Assembly: GCF_900101755.1 (NCBI RefSeq)
Contig: NZ_FNAE01000003.1
Location: 28,715-92,714, forward strand
Direction of reading: 5' to 3'
Source: Ectopseudomonas alcaliphila
Lineage (GTDB): Bacteria; Pseudomonadota; Gammaproteobacteria; Pseudomonadales; Pseudomonadaceae
DNA length: 64,000 nt
A model generated the notes under the pieces. That model saw only the letters and a program-made list of their open reading frames with translations. It searched no databases and had not been told where the DNA came from. Shown here piece by piece: positions 46,532 to 62,030 of this stretch; the stretch's first letter is position 1, and the number at the start of each line of letters is the position of its first letter. A program made the position numbers and the translations under genes.

Positions 46532-47659
46532 ATGCTGCCCAACGAAGAAGAAATTCTGATCCGTGACATGGCCCGCCAGTTCGCCCAGGAGCGGCTGAAA
46601 CCCTTCGCCGCCGACTGGGATCGCGAGCATCGTTTCCCTGCTGAGGCCATCGCCGAGATGGGCCAGCTGGGCTTCATGGGCATGCTGGTGCCGCAGCAGT
46701 GGGGCGGCGCCGAGACCGGTCACCTGGCCTACGCCATGGCCCTGGAGGAGGTGGCGGCTGGCGATGGCGCCTGCTCCACCATCATGAGCGTGCACAACTC
46801 GGTGGGCTGCATGCCGATCCTCAAATACGGCAGCGAGGAGCAGAAGCAGCGCTTTCTCCGTCCGCTGGCCGAAGGCAGCATGCTCGGTGCTTTTGCCCTG
46901 ACCGAGCCGCAGGCCGGCTCCGACGCCAGCGACCTGCGTAGCCGTGCCCGGCGCGATGGCGATCATTACGTGCTCAGTGGCGCCAAGCAGTTCATCACCT
47001 CCGGCAGCCATGCGGGCATGGTGATCGTGTTCGCCGTCACCGATCCGCAAGCGGGCAAGAAGGGCATCAGCGCCTTTATCGTGCCGACCGATACGCCGGG
47101 GTTCTCGGTGGTGCGGGTCGAAGACAAGCTCGGCCAGCATGCCTCCGATACCTGCCAGATCCAGCTCGACGAGGTGCGCATCCCGGCCAGCCTGCGCCTG
47201 GGCGAGGAGGGCGAGGGCTATCGCATCGCCCTGGCCAACCTGGAGGGCGGACGCATCGGTATCGCAGCGCAATCGGTAGGCATGGCCCGCGCCGCGTTCG
47301 AGGCGGCGCGTGATTACGCCCATGAGCGGGTGACCTTCGGCAAACCGATCATCGAGCATCAGGCGGTGGCATTCCGGCTGGCCGATATGGCCACGCAGAT
47401 CGCCGTGGCGCGGCAGATGGTGCACCACGCTGCCAGCCTGCGCGAAGCGGGGCAGCCGTGCCTGACCGAGGCCTCGATGGCCAAGCTGTTCGCTTCGGAA
47501 ATGGCCGAGCGCGTGTGCTCGGCGGCGATCCAGACCCTCGGTGGTTACGGCTATCTCAAGGACTTTCCGGTCGAGCGCATCTACCGCGATGTGCGCGTGT
47601 GTCAGATCTACGAAGGCACCAGCGACGTGCAGCGGATGGTGATTGCGCGCAGTCTGTAA
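46532..47659 (+). CDS. short/branched-chain acyl-CoA dehydrogenase
   Basis: The 375-residue FAD enzyme has [37 protein letters not shown], and the C-terminal [29 protein letters not shown], whose Glu in YEG is the usual catalytic base. GGAG lies before the ATG. It is the last gene of the acyl-CoA degradation set. No enoyl-CoA hydratase is present, so hydration must be done by an enzyme encoded elsewhere. Substrate choice between 2-methylbutyryl, isobutyryl and short straight chains cannot be made by reading. Confidence 0.9.
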   Translation: MLPNEEEILIRDMARQFAQERLKPFAADWDREHRFPAEAIAEMGQLGFMGMLVPQQWGGAETGHLAYAMALEEVAAGDGACSTIMSVHNSVGCMPILKYGSEEQKQRFLRPLAEGSMLGAFALTEPQAGSDASDLRSRARRDGDHYVLSGAKQFITSGSHAGMVIVFAVTDPQAGKKGISAFIVPTDTPGFSVVRVEDKLGQHASDTCQIQLDEVRIPASLRLGEEGEGYRIALANLEGGRIGIAAQSVGMARAAFEAARDYAHERVTFGKPIIEHQAVAFRLADMATQIAVARQMVHHAASLREAGQPCLTEASMAKLFASEMAERVCSAAIQTLGGYGYLKDFPVERIYRDVRVCQIYEGTSDVQRMVIARSL

Positions 47660-47702
47660 GCGCAAGGTGCGCCCGTTGCGCACCGATGCCTTGCAAACCC
47701 GA

Positions 47703-48851
<1,149 letters not shown>

Positions 48852-49289
48852 TCAGTTCATTGGGGGCAGTCGGCGGGGAACCGAGGTCTTCTTGACGATG
48901 GCGGTGTTGGTTTCGGCATAGCCGTTGATGCGGTCGAGCACGTCGTCCAGTTGCTCCATGGAGCGCACGTGCAGGCGAGCGATGAAGCAGTCCTCGCCGG
49001 TGACCTTGTCGCATTCGGTGAACTCGGGCGTGGCCTGAAGCAGTCGCTCCACCTCATGCAGCTTGCCGGGCAGGGGTCTTACGCGAACGATGGCCTGCAA
49101 CTGATAGCCGAAATGGCGCGGATCGATTTCCACCGTATAGCCCTTGAGCACGCCACGTTCCTCCAGGCGGCGCAGCCGTTCGGCCACGCTGGGAGAGGAC
49201 AGGCCACTGATCTGCGCCAAGGCTTTTAGTGAACGTCGCGAATCTGCCATCAGCGCCGCTATCAGGGTCTGGTCGATGTCATCGGTCAT
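48852..49289 (-). CDS. Lrp/AsnC-family regulator
   Basis: The 145-residue protein has the Lrp helix-turn-helix (LMADSRRSLKALAQISGLSSPSVAERLRRLEERGVL) and the RAM effector domain (AIVRVRPLPGKLHEVERLLQATPEFTECDKVTGEDCFIARL). GAGG precedes the ATG at 49289; the longer frame to 49367 lacks family similarity. It is divergent from a DMT transporter gene 135 bases away, which it probably controls, perhaps for amino-acid export. It also lies 12 bases before the beta-lactamase gene, so the two may share a transcript. Confidence 0.88.
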   Translation of the reverse strand: MTDDIDQTLIAALMADSRRSLKALAQISGLSSPSVAERLRRLEERGVLKGYTVEIDPRHFGYQLQAIVRVRPLPGKLHEVERLLQATPEFTECDKVTGEDCFIARLHVRSMEQLDDVLDRINGYAETNTAIVKKTSVPRRLPPMN

Positions 49290-49423
49290 TGCAGGCCTCG
49301 TTAGGTAAAAGCCGGAATCTGCCGTTGTAAAAAAGGCGAGGGCTGGATTCTGCCTCAGATTCTCCATGGAGAGGGAAGTTGCACCTTCGGATAATTATTG
49401 CCTCTCTCGATGAGGCTCCGATC

Positions 49424-50309
49424 ATGGATAACAACCTCAAACGCGGCTCGCTGGAAATGGTCGCCGCCATGCTGATTTCCGGCACCATCGGCTGGTTCGT
49501 GCTGATGTCCGGCCAGGCGGTGGTGGATGTGGTGTTCTGGCGCTGCCTGATCGGCGGCGGCATGTTGTTGCTGGTCTGCGCTGCGTTGGGCCTGCTGCGT
49601 ACCGAGCTGCTGGGGCGGCGAATATTGCTACTGGCCGTGCTCAGCGGCGTGGCCATCGTCGGCAACTGGTTGCTGTTGTTCGCCTCCTATGCGCAGGCCT
49701 CCATCGCCGTCAGTACCGTGGTCTACAACATCCAGCCGTTCATGCTGGTGGGGCTGGCGGCGCTGTTTCTCGGTGAGCGCATCACCTGGCTCAAGCTCGG
49801 TTGGCTGGCGCTGGCCTTTGTCGGCATGCTGGCCATCGTCAGTGCCCATGGGTATGGTGCGGTAGCCGCTGGCAACTACCTGCTGGGCATCGCGCTGGCG
49901 CTGGGTGCGGCGCTGCTCTATGCGGTGGCGGCATTGATCGTCAAACGCCTCACCGGCACGCCGCCACACCTGATCGCACTCATCCAACTGCTGACTGGCG
50001 TGCTGATGCTGGCCCCATGGCAGGGGCAGCACCTGCCGCAGGGGGAAGTGGCCTGGGCCAGCCTGGTGACGCTGGGTGTGGTGCATACCGGGCTGATGTA
50101 CATGCTGCTCTACGGCGCTATCCAGAAGCTGCCGACGGCGCTGACCGGCGCGCTGTCTTTCATTTATCCGGTTGCGGCGATCCTCGTCGACTGGCTGGCC
50201 TTCGATCACTGGTTGAGCGCGCTGCAGTGGCTCGGCGTGGCGGCCATCCTGCTGGCGGCTGCGGGCATGCAGCAGGGCTGGCGGTTGGGCATAAGGAGCC
50301 GGCGTGCCG

Positions 50310-50320
<11 letters not shown>
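49424..50320 (+). CDS. DMT-superfamily (EamA) transporter
   Basis: The 298-residue inner-membrane protein has ten predicted helices in two EamA repeats. Landmarks are WFVLMSGQAVVDVVFWRCLIGGGML and VSTVVYNIQPFMLVGLAALFLGERITWLKL in the first repeat, and YGAIQKLPTALTGALSFIYPVAAILVDW in the second. Members export amino acids or other small metabolites. The ATG at 49424 has a spaced AGG before it; the TTG-type start at 49379 adds 15 residues. It is divergent from an Lrp gene. The stop overlaps the convergent sigma-54 activator gene by 11 bases. Confidence 0.85.
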
Positions 50321-52139
<1,819 letters not shown>

Positions 52140-52200
52140 ACATGATCTCTTCTTGTTGGTTCGCGATCTGCGCCGCGATCGGTCCAGTTTCGTTCATGAC

Positions 52201-52260
52201 TGTTCAATGTCAACGAACGAATTGTTCAGTTGTTCACATTCGACTGTTCAAAAGTGTTCA
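52201..52260 (+). promoter_or_regulatory. cluster of five TGTTCA motifs (activator sites)
   Basis: TGTTCA occurs at 52201, 52223, 52231, 52245 and 52255, and CGTTCA at 52191, all in the same direction. The cluster is 78 to 150 bases upstream of the -24/-12 promoter, the usual distance for an enhancer used by sigma-54 activators. It lies in the 259-base gap between the activator gene and the importer operon. The rest of that gap shows only AT-rich sequence. Confidence 0.6.
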
Positions 52261-52337
52261 GTAGACAACTGGCGCGCCGATGAGTCTTGGCGGATTTATT
52301 AATAAATATCAAAGAGATACGTCTAATTTTTGGGCGC

Positions 52338-52352
52338 TGGCACGCTTGTCGC
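52338..52352 (+). promoter_or_regulatory. sigma-54 (-24/-12) promoter of the ABC importer
   Basis: TGGCACGCTTGTCGC agrees with the consensus TGGCACG-N4-TTGC at all but one position and keeps the invariant GG and GC with ten bases between. Transcription should start about 12 bases later, near 52364, leaving a leader of about 35 bases before the first ATPase gene. Confidence 0.8.
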
Positions 52353-52398
52353 TATCGATGTTCGCAACCGAATGGCACGACAAGAAAAAGGACAGGCC

Positions 52399-53493
52399 AT
52401 GTCGCTCAAGCTCGAACACGTCACCCGTATCGTCGACGGCCAGGTGCATATCGACGATGCCTGCCTGAGTTTCGAACCGGGCTCCTTCAACGTCCTGCTC
52501 GGCCGCACCCTGGCTGGCAAGACCAGTCTGATGCGGCTGATGGCCGGTCTGGATCGGCCCAGTAGCGGGCGTGTGCTGATGAACGGCGCCGATGTCACTG
52601 GCGTACCGGTGCGCCAGCGCAACGTGTCGATGGTCTATCAGCAGTTCATCAACTACCCGACCCTGACGGTGTTCGAAAACATCGCCTCGCCGCTGCGCCA
52701 GGCCGGTGTGGCCAAGGAGCAGATCGTCGAGAAGGTCGAGGCCACTGCGCGCATGTTGCGTATCGACAAGCTGCTGTCGCGCTATCCGCTGGAGCTGTCG
52801 GGTGGCCAGCAGCAGCGCACGGCCATGGCCCGGGCGCTGGTCAAGGATGCCTCGCTGATCCTCTTCGACGAACCGCTGGTCAACCTCGACTACAAGCTGC
52901 GCGAAGAGCTGCGCCAGGAAATGCGCGAGTTGTTCCAGGCGCGCCACACCATCGCCATCTACGCTACCACCGAGCCCAACGAGGCGCTGGCCCTGGGCGG
53001 CACCACCACCATCCTCCACGAAGGTCGGGTGGTGCAGAGCGGTAAGACCGCCGAGGTCTATCACCGTCCGCAGCAGGTACTGGCCGCCGAGCTGTTCTCG
53101 GAGCCTGCGATCAACCTGATGCCCGGCCGCATCAGCGGCTCTGAAGTGAGCTTTGCCGATTGCGTGCACTTTCCGCTCAACCCTGACCTGCGCGGCATCG
53201 CCGAGGGCGAGTACCGCTTTGGCGTGCGCCCCAGCCATATCGGCCTGGTGCCGTCCAACGACGATGATCTGGAGCTGGCGGTGACCGTGGAGCTGGCCGA
53301 GATCAGCGGCTCGGAAACCTTCCTGCATGTACGCAACGAGCAGTTCGTGCTGGTGCTGCACCTGCCGGGCGTGCACGAGTACACGGTGGATACGCCGATC
53401 CTGATCTACATACCCACCCACAAGCTGTTCGTCTTCGCTGCCGATGGGCAATTGGTGCAGGCGCCCAGCCGCCGTCAGGGGAGGGCCGCCTGA
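52399..53493 (+). CDS. ABC importer ATPase 1 (GlpS-like)
   Basis: The 364-residue protein is one of two ATPases of a polyol/sugar importer. The Walker A region is GRTLAGKT at residues 35-42, unlike the usual GPSGSGKS but still a valid GxxxxGKT. The signature is LELSGGQQQRTAMARALV and Walker B is LILFDEPLVNLD. The C-terminal third is a TOBE-type regulatory domain (YRFGVRPSHIGLV). AAGGA precedes the ATG at 52399. It overlaps the next gene as TGATG. The cluster matches the rhizobial glycerol importer GlpSTPQUV in composition; glycerol or a similar polyol is likely but unproven. Confidence 0.88.
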   Translation: MSLKLEHVTRIVDGQVHIDDACLSFEPGSFNVLLGRTLAGKTSLMRLMAGLDRPSSGRVLMNGADVTGVPVRQRNVSMVYQQFINYPTLTVFENIASPLRQAGVAKEQIVEKVEATARMLRIDKLLSRYPLELSGGQQQRTAMARALVKDASLILFDEPLVNLDYKLREELRQEMRELFQARHTIAIYATTEPNEALALGGTTTILHEGRVVQSGKTAEVYHRPQQVLAAELFSEPAINLMPGRISGSEVSFADCVHFPLNPDLRGIAEGEYRFGVRPSHIGLVPSNDDDLELAVTVELAEISGSETFLHVRNEQFVLVLHLPGVHEYTVDTPILIYIPTHKLFVFAADGQLVQAPSRRQGRAA

Positions 53494-54586
53494 TGGCCGA
53501 GATTCGCTTGCACAACCTCGCGCATAGCTACAGCGGCGTACCCAAGGCGCCTGACGACTATGCGATTCGCGAAATGAACCATGTCTGGCAGCAGGGTGGT
53601 GCCTACGCACTGCTGGGGCCGTCGGGCTGCGGCAAGTCGACGTTGCTCAACATCATCTCCGGCCTGCTCAGCCCTTCGCAGGGCGAGGTGCAGTTCGACG
53701 GCAAGGCGGTCAACACCTTGTCGCCGCAAGAGCGCAACATCGCTCAGGTTTTCCAGTTTCCGGTGGTCTACGACACCATGACGGTGTTCGACAACCTGGC
53801 CTTTCCGCTGCGCAACCAGGGCATGGACGAGGCGCGGGTGATGAGCAAGGTGCATGAGATTGCCGAGGTGCTGGAGCTGCACCCGCTGCTGCACAAGAAG
53901 GCGCGCAACCTCACCGCCGACGAGAAGCAGAAGGTCTCGATGGGCCGTGGCCTGGTGCGTGATGACGTGTCGGCGATCCTCTTCGACGAGCCGCTGACGG
54001 TGATCGACCCGCATCTGAAATGGAAGCTGCGGCGCAAGCTCAAGCAGATTCACGAGCAGTTCAACATCACCATGGTCTACGTCACCCACGATCAGTTGGA
54101 GGCTTCCACCTTCGCCGACAAGATCGCGGTGATGTATGGCGGGCAGATCGTCCAGTTCGGCACCCCGCGCGAGCTGTTCGAGCGCCCCGGACACACCTTC
54201 GTCGGCTATTTCATCGGCAGCCCGGGGATGAACCTGATCGACGTGCAGCGTTGCGAGGGCGGCGTGCGCTTCGCGGGGACCGTGCTGCCGCTCTCCGACG
54301 CGCTCAATCGGCGCCTGGCCGAGCTGGACGGCAGGCGTCTGCAGGTGGGCATCCGCCCCGAATTCGTGCATGTCTGGGATGGTGCTTACGAAGATGCGCT
54401 GTGTGGCCGGGTGCTGCACGTCGAGGATCTCGGCACCTACAAGATTCTCACCTTCGATCTCGACGGCCAGGTGCTCAAGGTGCGCCTGCAGGAGGATCAG
54501 CCGGTGCCGCGTGAGCAGGTCTACCTGAGCTTCCCGGCGCAGTGGCTGATGCTTTATGCCGACGATTACCTGGTGGAGGTGGCGCC

Positions 54587-54590
<4 letters not shown>
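53493..54590 (+). CDS. ABC importer ATPase 2 (GlpT-like)
   Basis: The 365-residue protein is the second ATPase. Walker A GPSGCGKST is canonical at 42-50 and Walker B is AILFDEPLTVIDP. The position of the LSGGQ signature instead reads LTADEKQKVS (140-149), a strong departure. In a heterodimeric ATPase this would leave one of the two ATP sites degenerate, if the partner supplies the normal signature. I believe this is a feature of the GlpT-type subfamily rather than a mutation. A TOBE domain ends the protein. It overlaps both neighbours (TGATG before, ATGA after). Confidence 0.88.
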
Positions 54591-55450
<860 letters not shown>

Positions 55451-55458
55451 GGCCGACC

Positions 55459-56259
55459 ATGACGCTACGCAAACGCCTGGTACTGCTGATCTATTTCCTG
55501 TTTCTGCTGGTGCCGATCTACTGGTTGCTGAACATGTCGTTCAAGAGCAATACCGAGATCCTCGGTGGCCTCAGCCTGTGGCCGCAGAGTTTCACCCTGG
55601 ACAACTACCGGGTGATTTTCACCGACCGCAGCTGGTACGAGGGTTACCTCAACTCGCTGTATTACGTCAGCCTCAACACGCTGATCTCGCTCAGCGTGGC
55701 GCTGCCGGCAGCCTATGCCTTCTCGCGCTACCGCTTTCTCGGCGACAAGCATCTGTTCTTCTGGCTGTTGACCAACCGCATGGCACCACCGGCGGTGTTC
55801 CTGCTGCCGTTCTTCCAGTTGTACTCGTCCATCGGCCTGTTCGACACCCACATCGCCGTGGCGCTGGCGCACTGTCTGTTCAACGTGCCGCTGGCGGTGT
55901 GGATTCTCGAAGGCTTCATGTCCAGCGTGCCCAAGGAAATCGACGAGACGGCCTACATCGATGGCTACAGCTTCCCCAAGTTCTTCGTGAAGATCTTCAT
56001 CCCGCTTATCCGCTCCGGCATCGGCGTCACCGCCTTCTTCTGCTTCATGTTCTCCTGGGTCGAACTGCTGCTGGCGCGCACCCTGACCTCGGTGGACGCC
56101 AAGCCCATCGCGGCGGTGATGACCCGCACCGTATCCGCCTCGGGGATCGACTGGGGCGTGCTGGCTGCCGCCGGGGTGCTGACCATCCTGCCGGGGATGC
56201 TGGTGATCTGGTTCGTTCGTAACCATGTGGCCAAGGGCTTCGCCCTCGGTCGTGTGTAA
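55459..56259 (+). CDS. ABC importer permease 2 (GlpQ-like)
   Basis: The 266-residue inner-membrane protein is the MalG-type partner. It has six helices, beginning LVLLIYFLFLLVPIYWLLNMSFK, and the EAA loop EIDETAYIDGYSFPKFFVKIFIPLIRSG. I start it at 55459, where GAGG precedes the ATG; a much longer frame from 54556 is a shadow of permease 1. It ends 12 bases before a small membrane-protein gene. Confidence 0.9.
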   Translation: MTLRKRLVLLIYFLFLLVPIYWLLNMSFKSNTEILGGLSLWPQSFTLDNYRVIFTDRSWYEGYLNSLYYVSLNTLISLSVALPAAYAFSRYRFLGDKHLFFWLLTNRMAPPAVFLLPFFQLYSSIGLFDTHIAVALAHCLFNVPLAVWILEGFMSSVPKEIDETAYIDGYSFPKFFVKIFIPLIRSGIGVTAFFCFMFSWVELLLARTLTSVDAKPIAAVMTRTVSASGIDWGVLAAAGVLTILPGMLVIWFVRNHVAKGFALGRV

Positions 56260-56271
56260 GGGAGGTTCGTC

Positions 56272-56544
56272 ATGAGCTGGATGGCCTGGACTCTACCGAC
56301 TGCGCTGTTCTTCGTCGGTATCGCGGTGTTGCTGGCCGGCATGACGCTGGTCGAAATGCGCTGGCCGTGCGTCGAGCGCAAGGGTTTTTTGCCGATCACC
56401 ACCACCCGTGGTGACCGGTTGTTCATCGGTCTGCTCGGCAGCGCCTATCTGCACCTGCTGGTGATAGGCGTGACCGACTGGAGCGTGTGGATAGCCTCGC
56501 TGCTATCGCTGTTGTGGTTATGCGCAGTCATGCGCTGGGGCTGA
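56272..56544 (+). CDS. small DUF2160-family membrane protein (GlpU-like)
   Basis: The 90-residue protein has two or three hydrophobic helices (WTLPTALFFVGIAVLLAGMTLVE and LGSAYLHLLVIGV ... IASLLSLLWLCAVM), with the conserved MRWPCVERKGFLPITTTRGDRLFIG between. It belongs to the DUF2160 family, found only beside glycerol-type importers. Its role is not established; a helper of the permease is likely. GGGAGG lies before the ATG. The hydrophobic span may be an accessory transmembrane unit. Confidence 0.85.
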   Translation: MSWMAWTLPTALFFVGIAVLLAGMTLVEMRWPCVERKGFLPITTTRGDRLFIGLLGSAYLHLLVIGVTDWSVWIASLLSLLWLCAVMRWG

Positions 56545-56595
56545 GCCGGGCTGCCGCCGGTATGCCTCTCCCCATATCCTGAGATGGAGGTCTCT

Positions 56596-58338
<1,743 letters not shown>

Positions 58339-58356
58339 TCTGCACGCCAGAAACGA

Positions 58357-58380
58357 CAACGGCACCCTCGGGTGCCGTTG
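58357..58380. terminator. bidirectional terminator between the importer operon and folD
   Basis: CAACGGCACCC and GGGTGCCGTTG form a perfect 11-base stem with a 2-base loop, extended by flanking AACGA and TTCGTT. It lies 19 bases past the binding-protein stop and 19 bases before the convergent folD stop. It probably ends both transcripts. Confidence 0.85.
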
Positions 58381-58398
58381 TTCGTTGTGCAGCGCAGC

Positions 58399-59253
58399 TT
58401 ATTTATGCAGGTGTTCGGCAGCGTGCAGGGTGTTTTCCAAAAGTCCGGCGCGGGTCATCGGGCCAACACCGCCTGGAACCGGGGTGATCCAGCCGGCGCG
58501 GGGCAGGGCGGCATCAAAGGTCACGTCGCCGACCAGCTTGCCGTCTTCCTGGCGGTTGATGCCGACATCGATGACGATGGCGCCTGGTTTGATCCACTCA
58601 CCCTTGACCAGCCCCGGCTTGCCGGCAGCGACCACGACGATGTCGGCCTGACCGACATGGCCAGCCAGATCTTTGGTGAAGCGGTGGGTGACGGTCACGG
58701 TGCAACCGGCCAGCAGCAACTCCATGGCCATTGGCCGGCCGACGATATTGGAGGCGCCCACGACTACGGCATGCATGCCGTACAGATCGGCGCCGGTGCT
58801 TTCCAGCAGGGTCATGATGCCCTTTGGTGTGCACGGGCGCAGCAGCGGCATGCGCTGCGCCAGACGGCCGATGTTGTAGGGGTGGAAGCCGTCCACGTCT
58901 TTATCCGGACGAATGCGCTCGAGCAGCAGGGAAGAATCCAGATTCTCCGGCAGCGGCAGCTGTACCAGAATGCCGTCGATGGCCGGGTCTTCGTTGAGTT
59001 CGTCGATCAGGGCGAGCAGATCGGCCTGACTGGTCTCTGCCGGCAGATCATAGGCGCGGGAAACAAAGCCGACTTCTTCGCAATCCTTGCGTTTATGTGA
59101 CACATAGACCTGGGAGGCGGGATCGGTGCCGACCAGGATCACGGCCAGGCCTGGCGCACGAAGGCCTTGCTGGCGGCGTTCGGCGACACGTTGGGCAATC
59201 TGCTGGCGGAGGCTGGCGGCGATCGCCTTGCCGTCGATCAGTTGTGCGGTCAT
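58399..59253 (-). CDS. folD: bifunctional methylenetetrahydrofolate dehydrogenase/cyclohydrolase
   Basis: The 284-residue enzyme interconverts one-carbon folates. It has the catalytic lysine region [14 protein letters not shown], the [12 protein letters not shown] motif, [11 protein letters not shown] and the NADP-binding [17 protein letters not shown] followed by [10 protein letters not shown]. All family landmarks are present and the length is normal. It is convergent with the importer operon and runs away from the tRNA genes, which is the usual order in Pseudomonas. Confidence 0.96.
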   Translation of the reverse strand: MTAQLIDGKAIAASLRQQIAQRVAERRQQGLRAPGLAVILVGTDPASQVYVSHKRKDCEEVGFVSRAYDLPAETSQADLLALIDELNEDPAIDGILVQLPLPENLDSSLLLERIRPDKDVDGFHPYNIGRLAQRMPLLRPCTPKGIMTLLESTGADLYGMHAVVVGASNIVGRPMAMELLLAGCTVTVTHRFTKDLAGHVGQADIVVVAAGKPGLVKGEWIKPGAIVIDVGINRQEDGKLVGDVTFDAALPRAGWITPVPGGVGPMTRAGLLENTLHAAEHLHK

Positions 59254-59384
59254 TGCGCTGGTTAACCATTAATGAGGATGAAAAAAGGACGCGCATTCTC
59301 GCATGGGCGCTCACTTGGGCAAAGGCGCCTGCCGTCGTTTTCGCGTAACTCCTTTAAATCGCTGAATTTTTTTGAAAATTTCTG

Positions 59385-59413
59385 TTGACGAGGTTGGGAG
59401 CCGTCTATAACAT
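59385..59413 (+). promoter_or_regulatory. stable-RNA promoter for the tRNA genes
   Basis: TTGACG (59385-59390), a 17-base spacer and TAACAT (59408-59413) form a near-consensus sigma-70 promoter. It is followed by a GC-rich discriminator (TCGCCCCGC), the mark of growth-rate and ppGpp control. The 59345-59385 region upstream is A/T-rich like an UP element. Transcription from here would cover all three tRNAs. Confidence 0.7.
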
Positions 59414-59522
59414 TCGCCCCGCTTCTCAGGAACAGCCACTCGCTGGGTGAGGCGGCAAAAGCCAAACCCTGGTGGTGAGGTTGGAGCCAAAAGCTTGTAA
59501 GTCTGCGCTAGCGGATGGATAA

Positions 59523-59599
59523 GTGCCCGTAGCTCAGCTGGATAGAGCATCCGCCTTCTAAGCGGATGGTCGCAGGTTCGAGTCCTGCCGGGTGCGCCA
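59523..59599 (+). tRNA. tRNA-Arg (anticodon UCU)
   Basis: A 77-base cloverleaf with encoded CCA. The acceptor stem GTGCCCG pairs with CGGGTGC, using two wobble pairs (2-71 and 3-70). The D-arm is AGCTCAGCTGGATAGAGC, the anticodon loop CTTCTAA gives TCT, and the T-arm is GCAGGTTCGAGTCCTGC. Confidence 0.97.
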
Positions 59600-59636
59600 T
59601 TTGGCGGTCAGGCAAATGAGTAGCAAATGCAATATG

Positions 59637-59712
59637 GTGGGCGTAGCTCAGTTGGTAGAGCACAGGATTGTGGCTCCTGGTGTCGTGGGTTCGATTCCCA
59701 TCGTCCACCCCA
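59637..59712 (+). tRNA. tRNA-His (anticodon GUG)
   Basis: A 76-base cloverleaf with encoded CCA. The acceptor stem GTGGGCG pairs with CGTCCAC, and the discriminator base is C as in histidine tRNAs. The D-arm is AGCTCAGTTGGTAGAGC, the anticodon loop TTGTGGC gives GTG, and the T-arm is CGTGGGTTCGATTCCCATCG. Confidence 0.97.
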
Positions 59713-59768
59713 TATTCCAAAGCGCCAGGCCGAAAGCCTGGCGTTTTTGTTTTAAGCTGCAAAGCCAC

Positions 59769-59853
59769 GCGGACGTGGTGGAATTGGTAGACACACCAGA
59801 TTTAGGTTCTGGCGCCGCAAGGTGTGAGAGTTCGAGTCTCTCCGTCCGCACCA
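59769..59853 (+). tRNA. tRNA-Leu (anticodon UAG)
   Basis: An 85-base class II tRNA with a long variable arm and encoded CCA. The acceptor stem GCGGACG pairs with CGTCCGC, the anticodon loop TTTAGGT gives TAG, and the T-arm is GAGAGTTCGAGTCTCTC. It is the third in the Arg-His-Leu series upstream of tig. Confidence 0.97.
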
Positions 59854-59981
59854 TCTTTATATAGCCCCTCCCGACTGCCGCCTGCTTCTAGGGTGACTTC
59901 TGCACATTGACCCTCTAGAATGCTTGGCCTTGATTCGGGGCCGGTTCGAGCCGGCTTATGTCTGTGCAACGAGGAATATCC

Positions 59982-61292
59982 ATGCAAGTTTCTGTTGAAA
60001 GCACTTCTGCTCTTGAGCGCCGCATGACTGTCGGCGTACCCGTCGAGCGCATCGAGACCGAAGTCAACAAGCGTCTGCAACAGACTGCCCGTCGTGCCAA
60101 GGTTCCTGGCTTCCGTCCTGGCAAGGTGCCGATGAGCGTGATCCGTCAGCGCTACGAAGATGCCGCTCGTCAGGAAGCGCTGGGCGATCTGATCCAGGCT
60201 ACCTTCTACGAGGCCGTGGTCGAGCAGAAGCTGAACCCGGCTGGCGCTCCGGCTGTAGAGCCGAAGTCCTTCGAGAAGGGCAAGGATCTGGAATACGTCG
60301 CTACCTTCGAAGTGTTCCCCGAGTTTCAGGTTTCCGGTTTCGACTCCATCGCCATCGAGCGTCTCGAAGCTGATGTGGCTGACAGTGACGTCGACAACAT
60401 GCTCGACATCCTGCGCAAGCAGAACACCCGTTTCGAAACTGTTGAGCGTGCTGCCGAGAATGGCGACCAGCTGAACATCGATTTCGTTGGCAAGATCGAC
60501 GGCGAAGTCTTCGCCGGTGGCAGCGCCAAGGGCACTCAGCTGGTGCTGGGTTCCGGCCGCATGATCCCGGGCTTCGAAGACGCCCTGGTGGGTGCCAAGG
60601 CTGGTGAAGAGCGCGTGATCAACCCGACCTTCCCCGAGGACTACCAGAACCTCGACCTGGCCGGCAAAACCGCCGAGTTCACCGTTACCGTCAACAGCGT
60701 TTCCGCTCCGCAGTTGCCTGAGCTGAACGACGAGTTCTTCGCCCTGTTCGGCATCAAGGAAGGCGGTCTGGAAGGTTTCCGTGCCGAAGTTCGCAAGAAC
60801 ATGGAGCGTGAACTGCGTCAGGCCATCAAGTCCAAGGTCAAGAACCAGGTAATGGACGGCCTGCTGGCTGCCAACCCGGTCGAAGTACCGAAGGCGCTGA
60901 TCGGCAACGAAGTGAACCGTCTGCGCGTGCAGGCCGTCCAGCAGTTCGGTGGCAACATCAAGCCTGACCAACTGCCGGCCGAGCTGTTCGAAGAGCAGGC
61001 CAAGCGCCGCGTGGTGTTGGGCCTGATCGTCGCCGAAGTGGTCAAGCAGTTCGAGCTCAAGCCTGACGAAGCCCGCGTACGCGAGCTGATCGAAGAGATG
61101 GCTTCGGCTTATCAGGAGCCTGAGCAGGTCGTTTCCTGGTACTACAAGAACGACCAGCAAATGAACGAAGTGCGTTCGGTTGTACTGGAAGAGCAAGTTG
61201 TAGATACTGTTCTGCAGAAGGCCAACGTGACCGATAAAGCGGTTTCCTACGAAGATGCAGTCAAGCCGGCGGAAGCTCCTAAAGCCGACTGA
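59982..61292 (+). CDS. tig: trigger factor
   Basis: The 436-residue ribosome-bound chaperone folds nascent chains and has peptidyl-prolyl isomerase activity. The ribosome-binding tip is in the N-terminal domain near [21 protein letters not shown]. The FKBP-like domain at about 160-245 includes [19 protein letters not shown] and [16 protein letters not shown]. The C-terminal helical domain ends the protein. GAGGAA precedes the ATG at 59982. It stands at the head of tig-clpP-clpX-lon, linking folding and proteolysis. Confidence 0.97.
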   Translation: MQVSVESTSALERRMTVGVPVERIETEVNKRLQQTARRAKVPGFRPGKVPMSVIRQRYEDAARQEALGDLIQATFYEAVVEQKLNPAGAPAVEPKSFEKGKDLEYVATFEVFPEFQVSGFDSIAIERLEADVADSDVDNMLDILRKQNTRFETVERAAENGDQLNIDFVGKIDGEVFAGGSAKGTQLVLGSGRMIPGFEDALVGAKAGEERVINPTFPEDYQNLDLAGKTAEFTVTVNSVSAPQLPELNDEFFALFGIKEGGLEGFRAEVRKNMERELRQAIKSKVKNQVMDGLLAANPVEVPKALIGNEVNRLRVQAVQQFGGNIKPDQLPAELFEEQAKRRVVLGLIVAEVVKQFELKPDEARVRELIEEMASAYQEPEQVVSWYYKNDQQMNEVRSVVLEEQVVDTVLQKANVTDKAVSYEDAVKPAEAPKAD

Positions 61293-61320
61293 TCTCGTAA
61301 CCTCGTTCGAGAACACCACC

Positions 61321-61346
61321 ATAAGCCAGCCTCAGCGCTGGCTTAT
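61321..61346. terminator. hairpin between tig and clpP
   Basis: ATAAGCCAGC and GCTGGCTTAT form a perfect 10-base stem around CTCAGC, 28 bases past the tig stop. No T-run follows, so it may reduce but not abolish read-through into clpP. Confidence 0.6.
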
Positions 61347-61386
61347 GTGTATTTGAGACATGACTATTAGGGAGTGAGCGCAAGAC

Positions 61387-62028
<642 letters not shown>

Positions 62029-62030
62029 CA

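Noticed and set aside
52370..52390. Second TGGCACG near the importer start as another sigma-54 promoter
   Set aside because: It lacks the GC element at -12 (the position reads AA) and lies too close to the first gene's start codon.
59523..59853. tRNA cluster considered as an integration site of a genomic island
   Set aside because: All three tRNAs are intact, there is no integrase and no second copy of a tRNA 3-prime end in the window, and the flanking folD and tig genes are in their usual places.
59802..61322. 506-codon open frame antisense to tig and covering a tRNA
   Set aside because: It runs through tRNA-Leu and the whole of trigger factor on the other strand and resembles no protein. 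The sense gene is certain.
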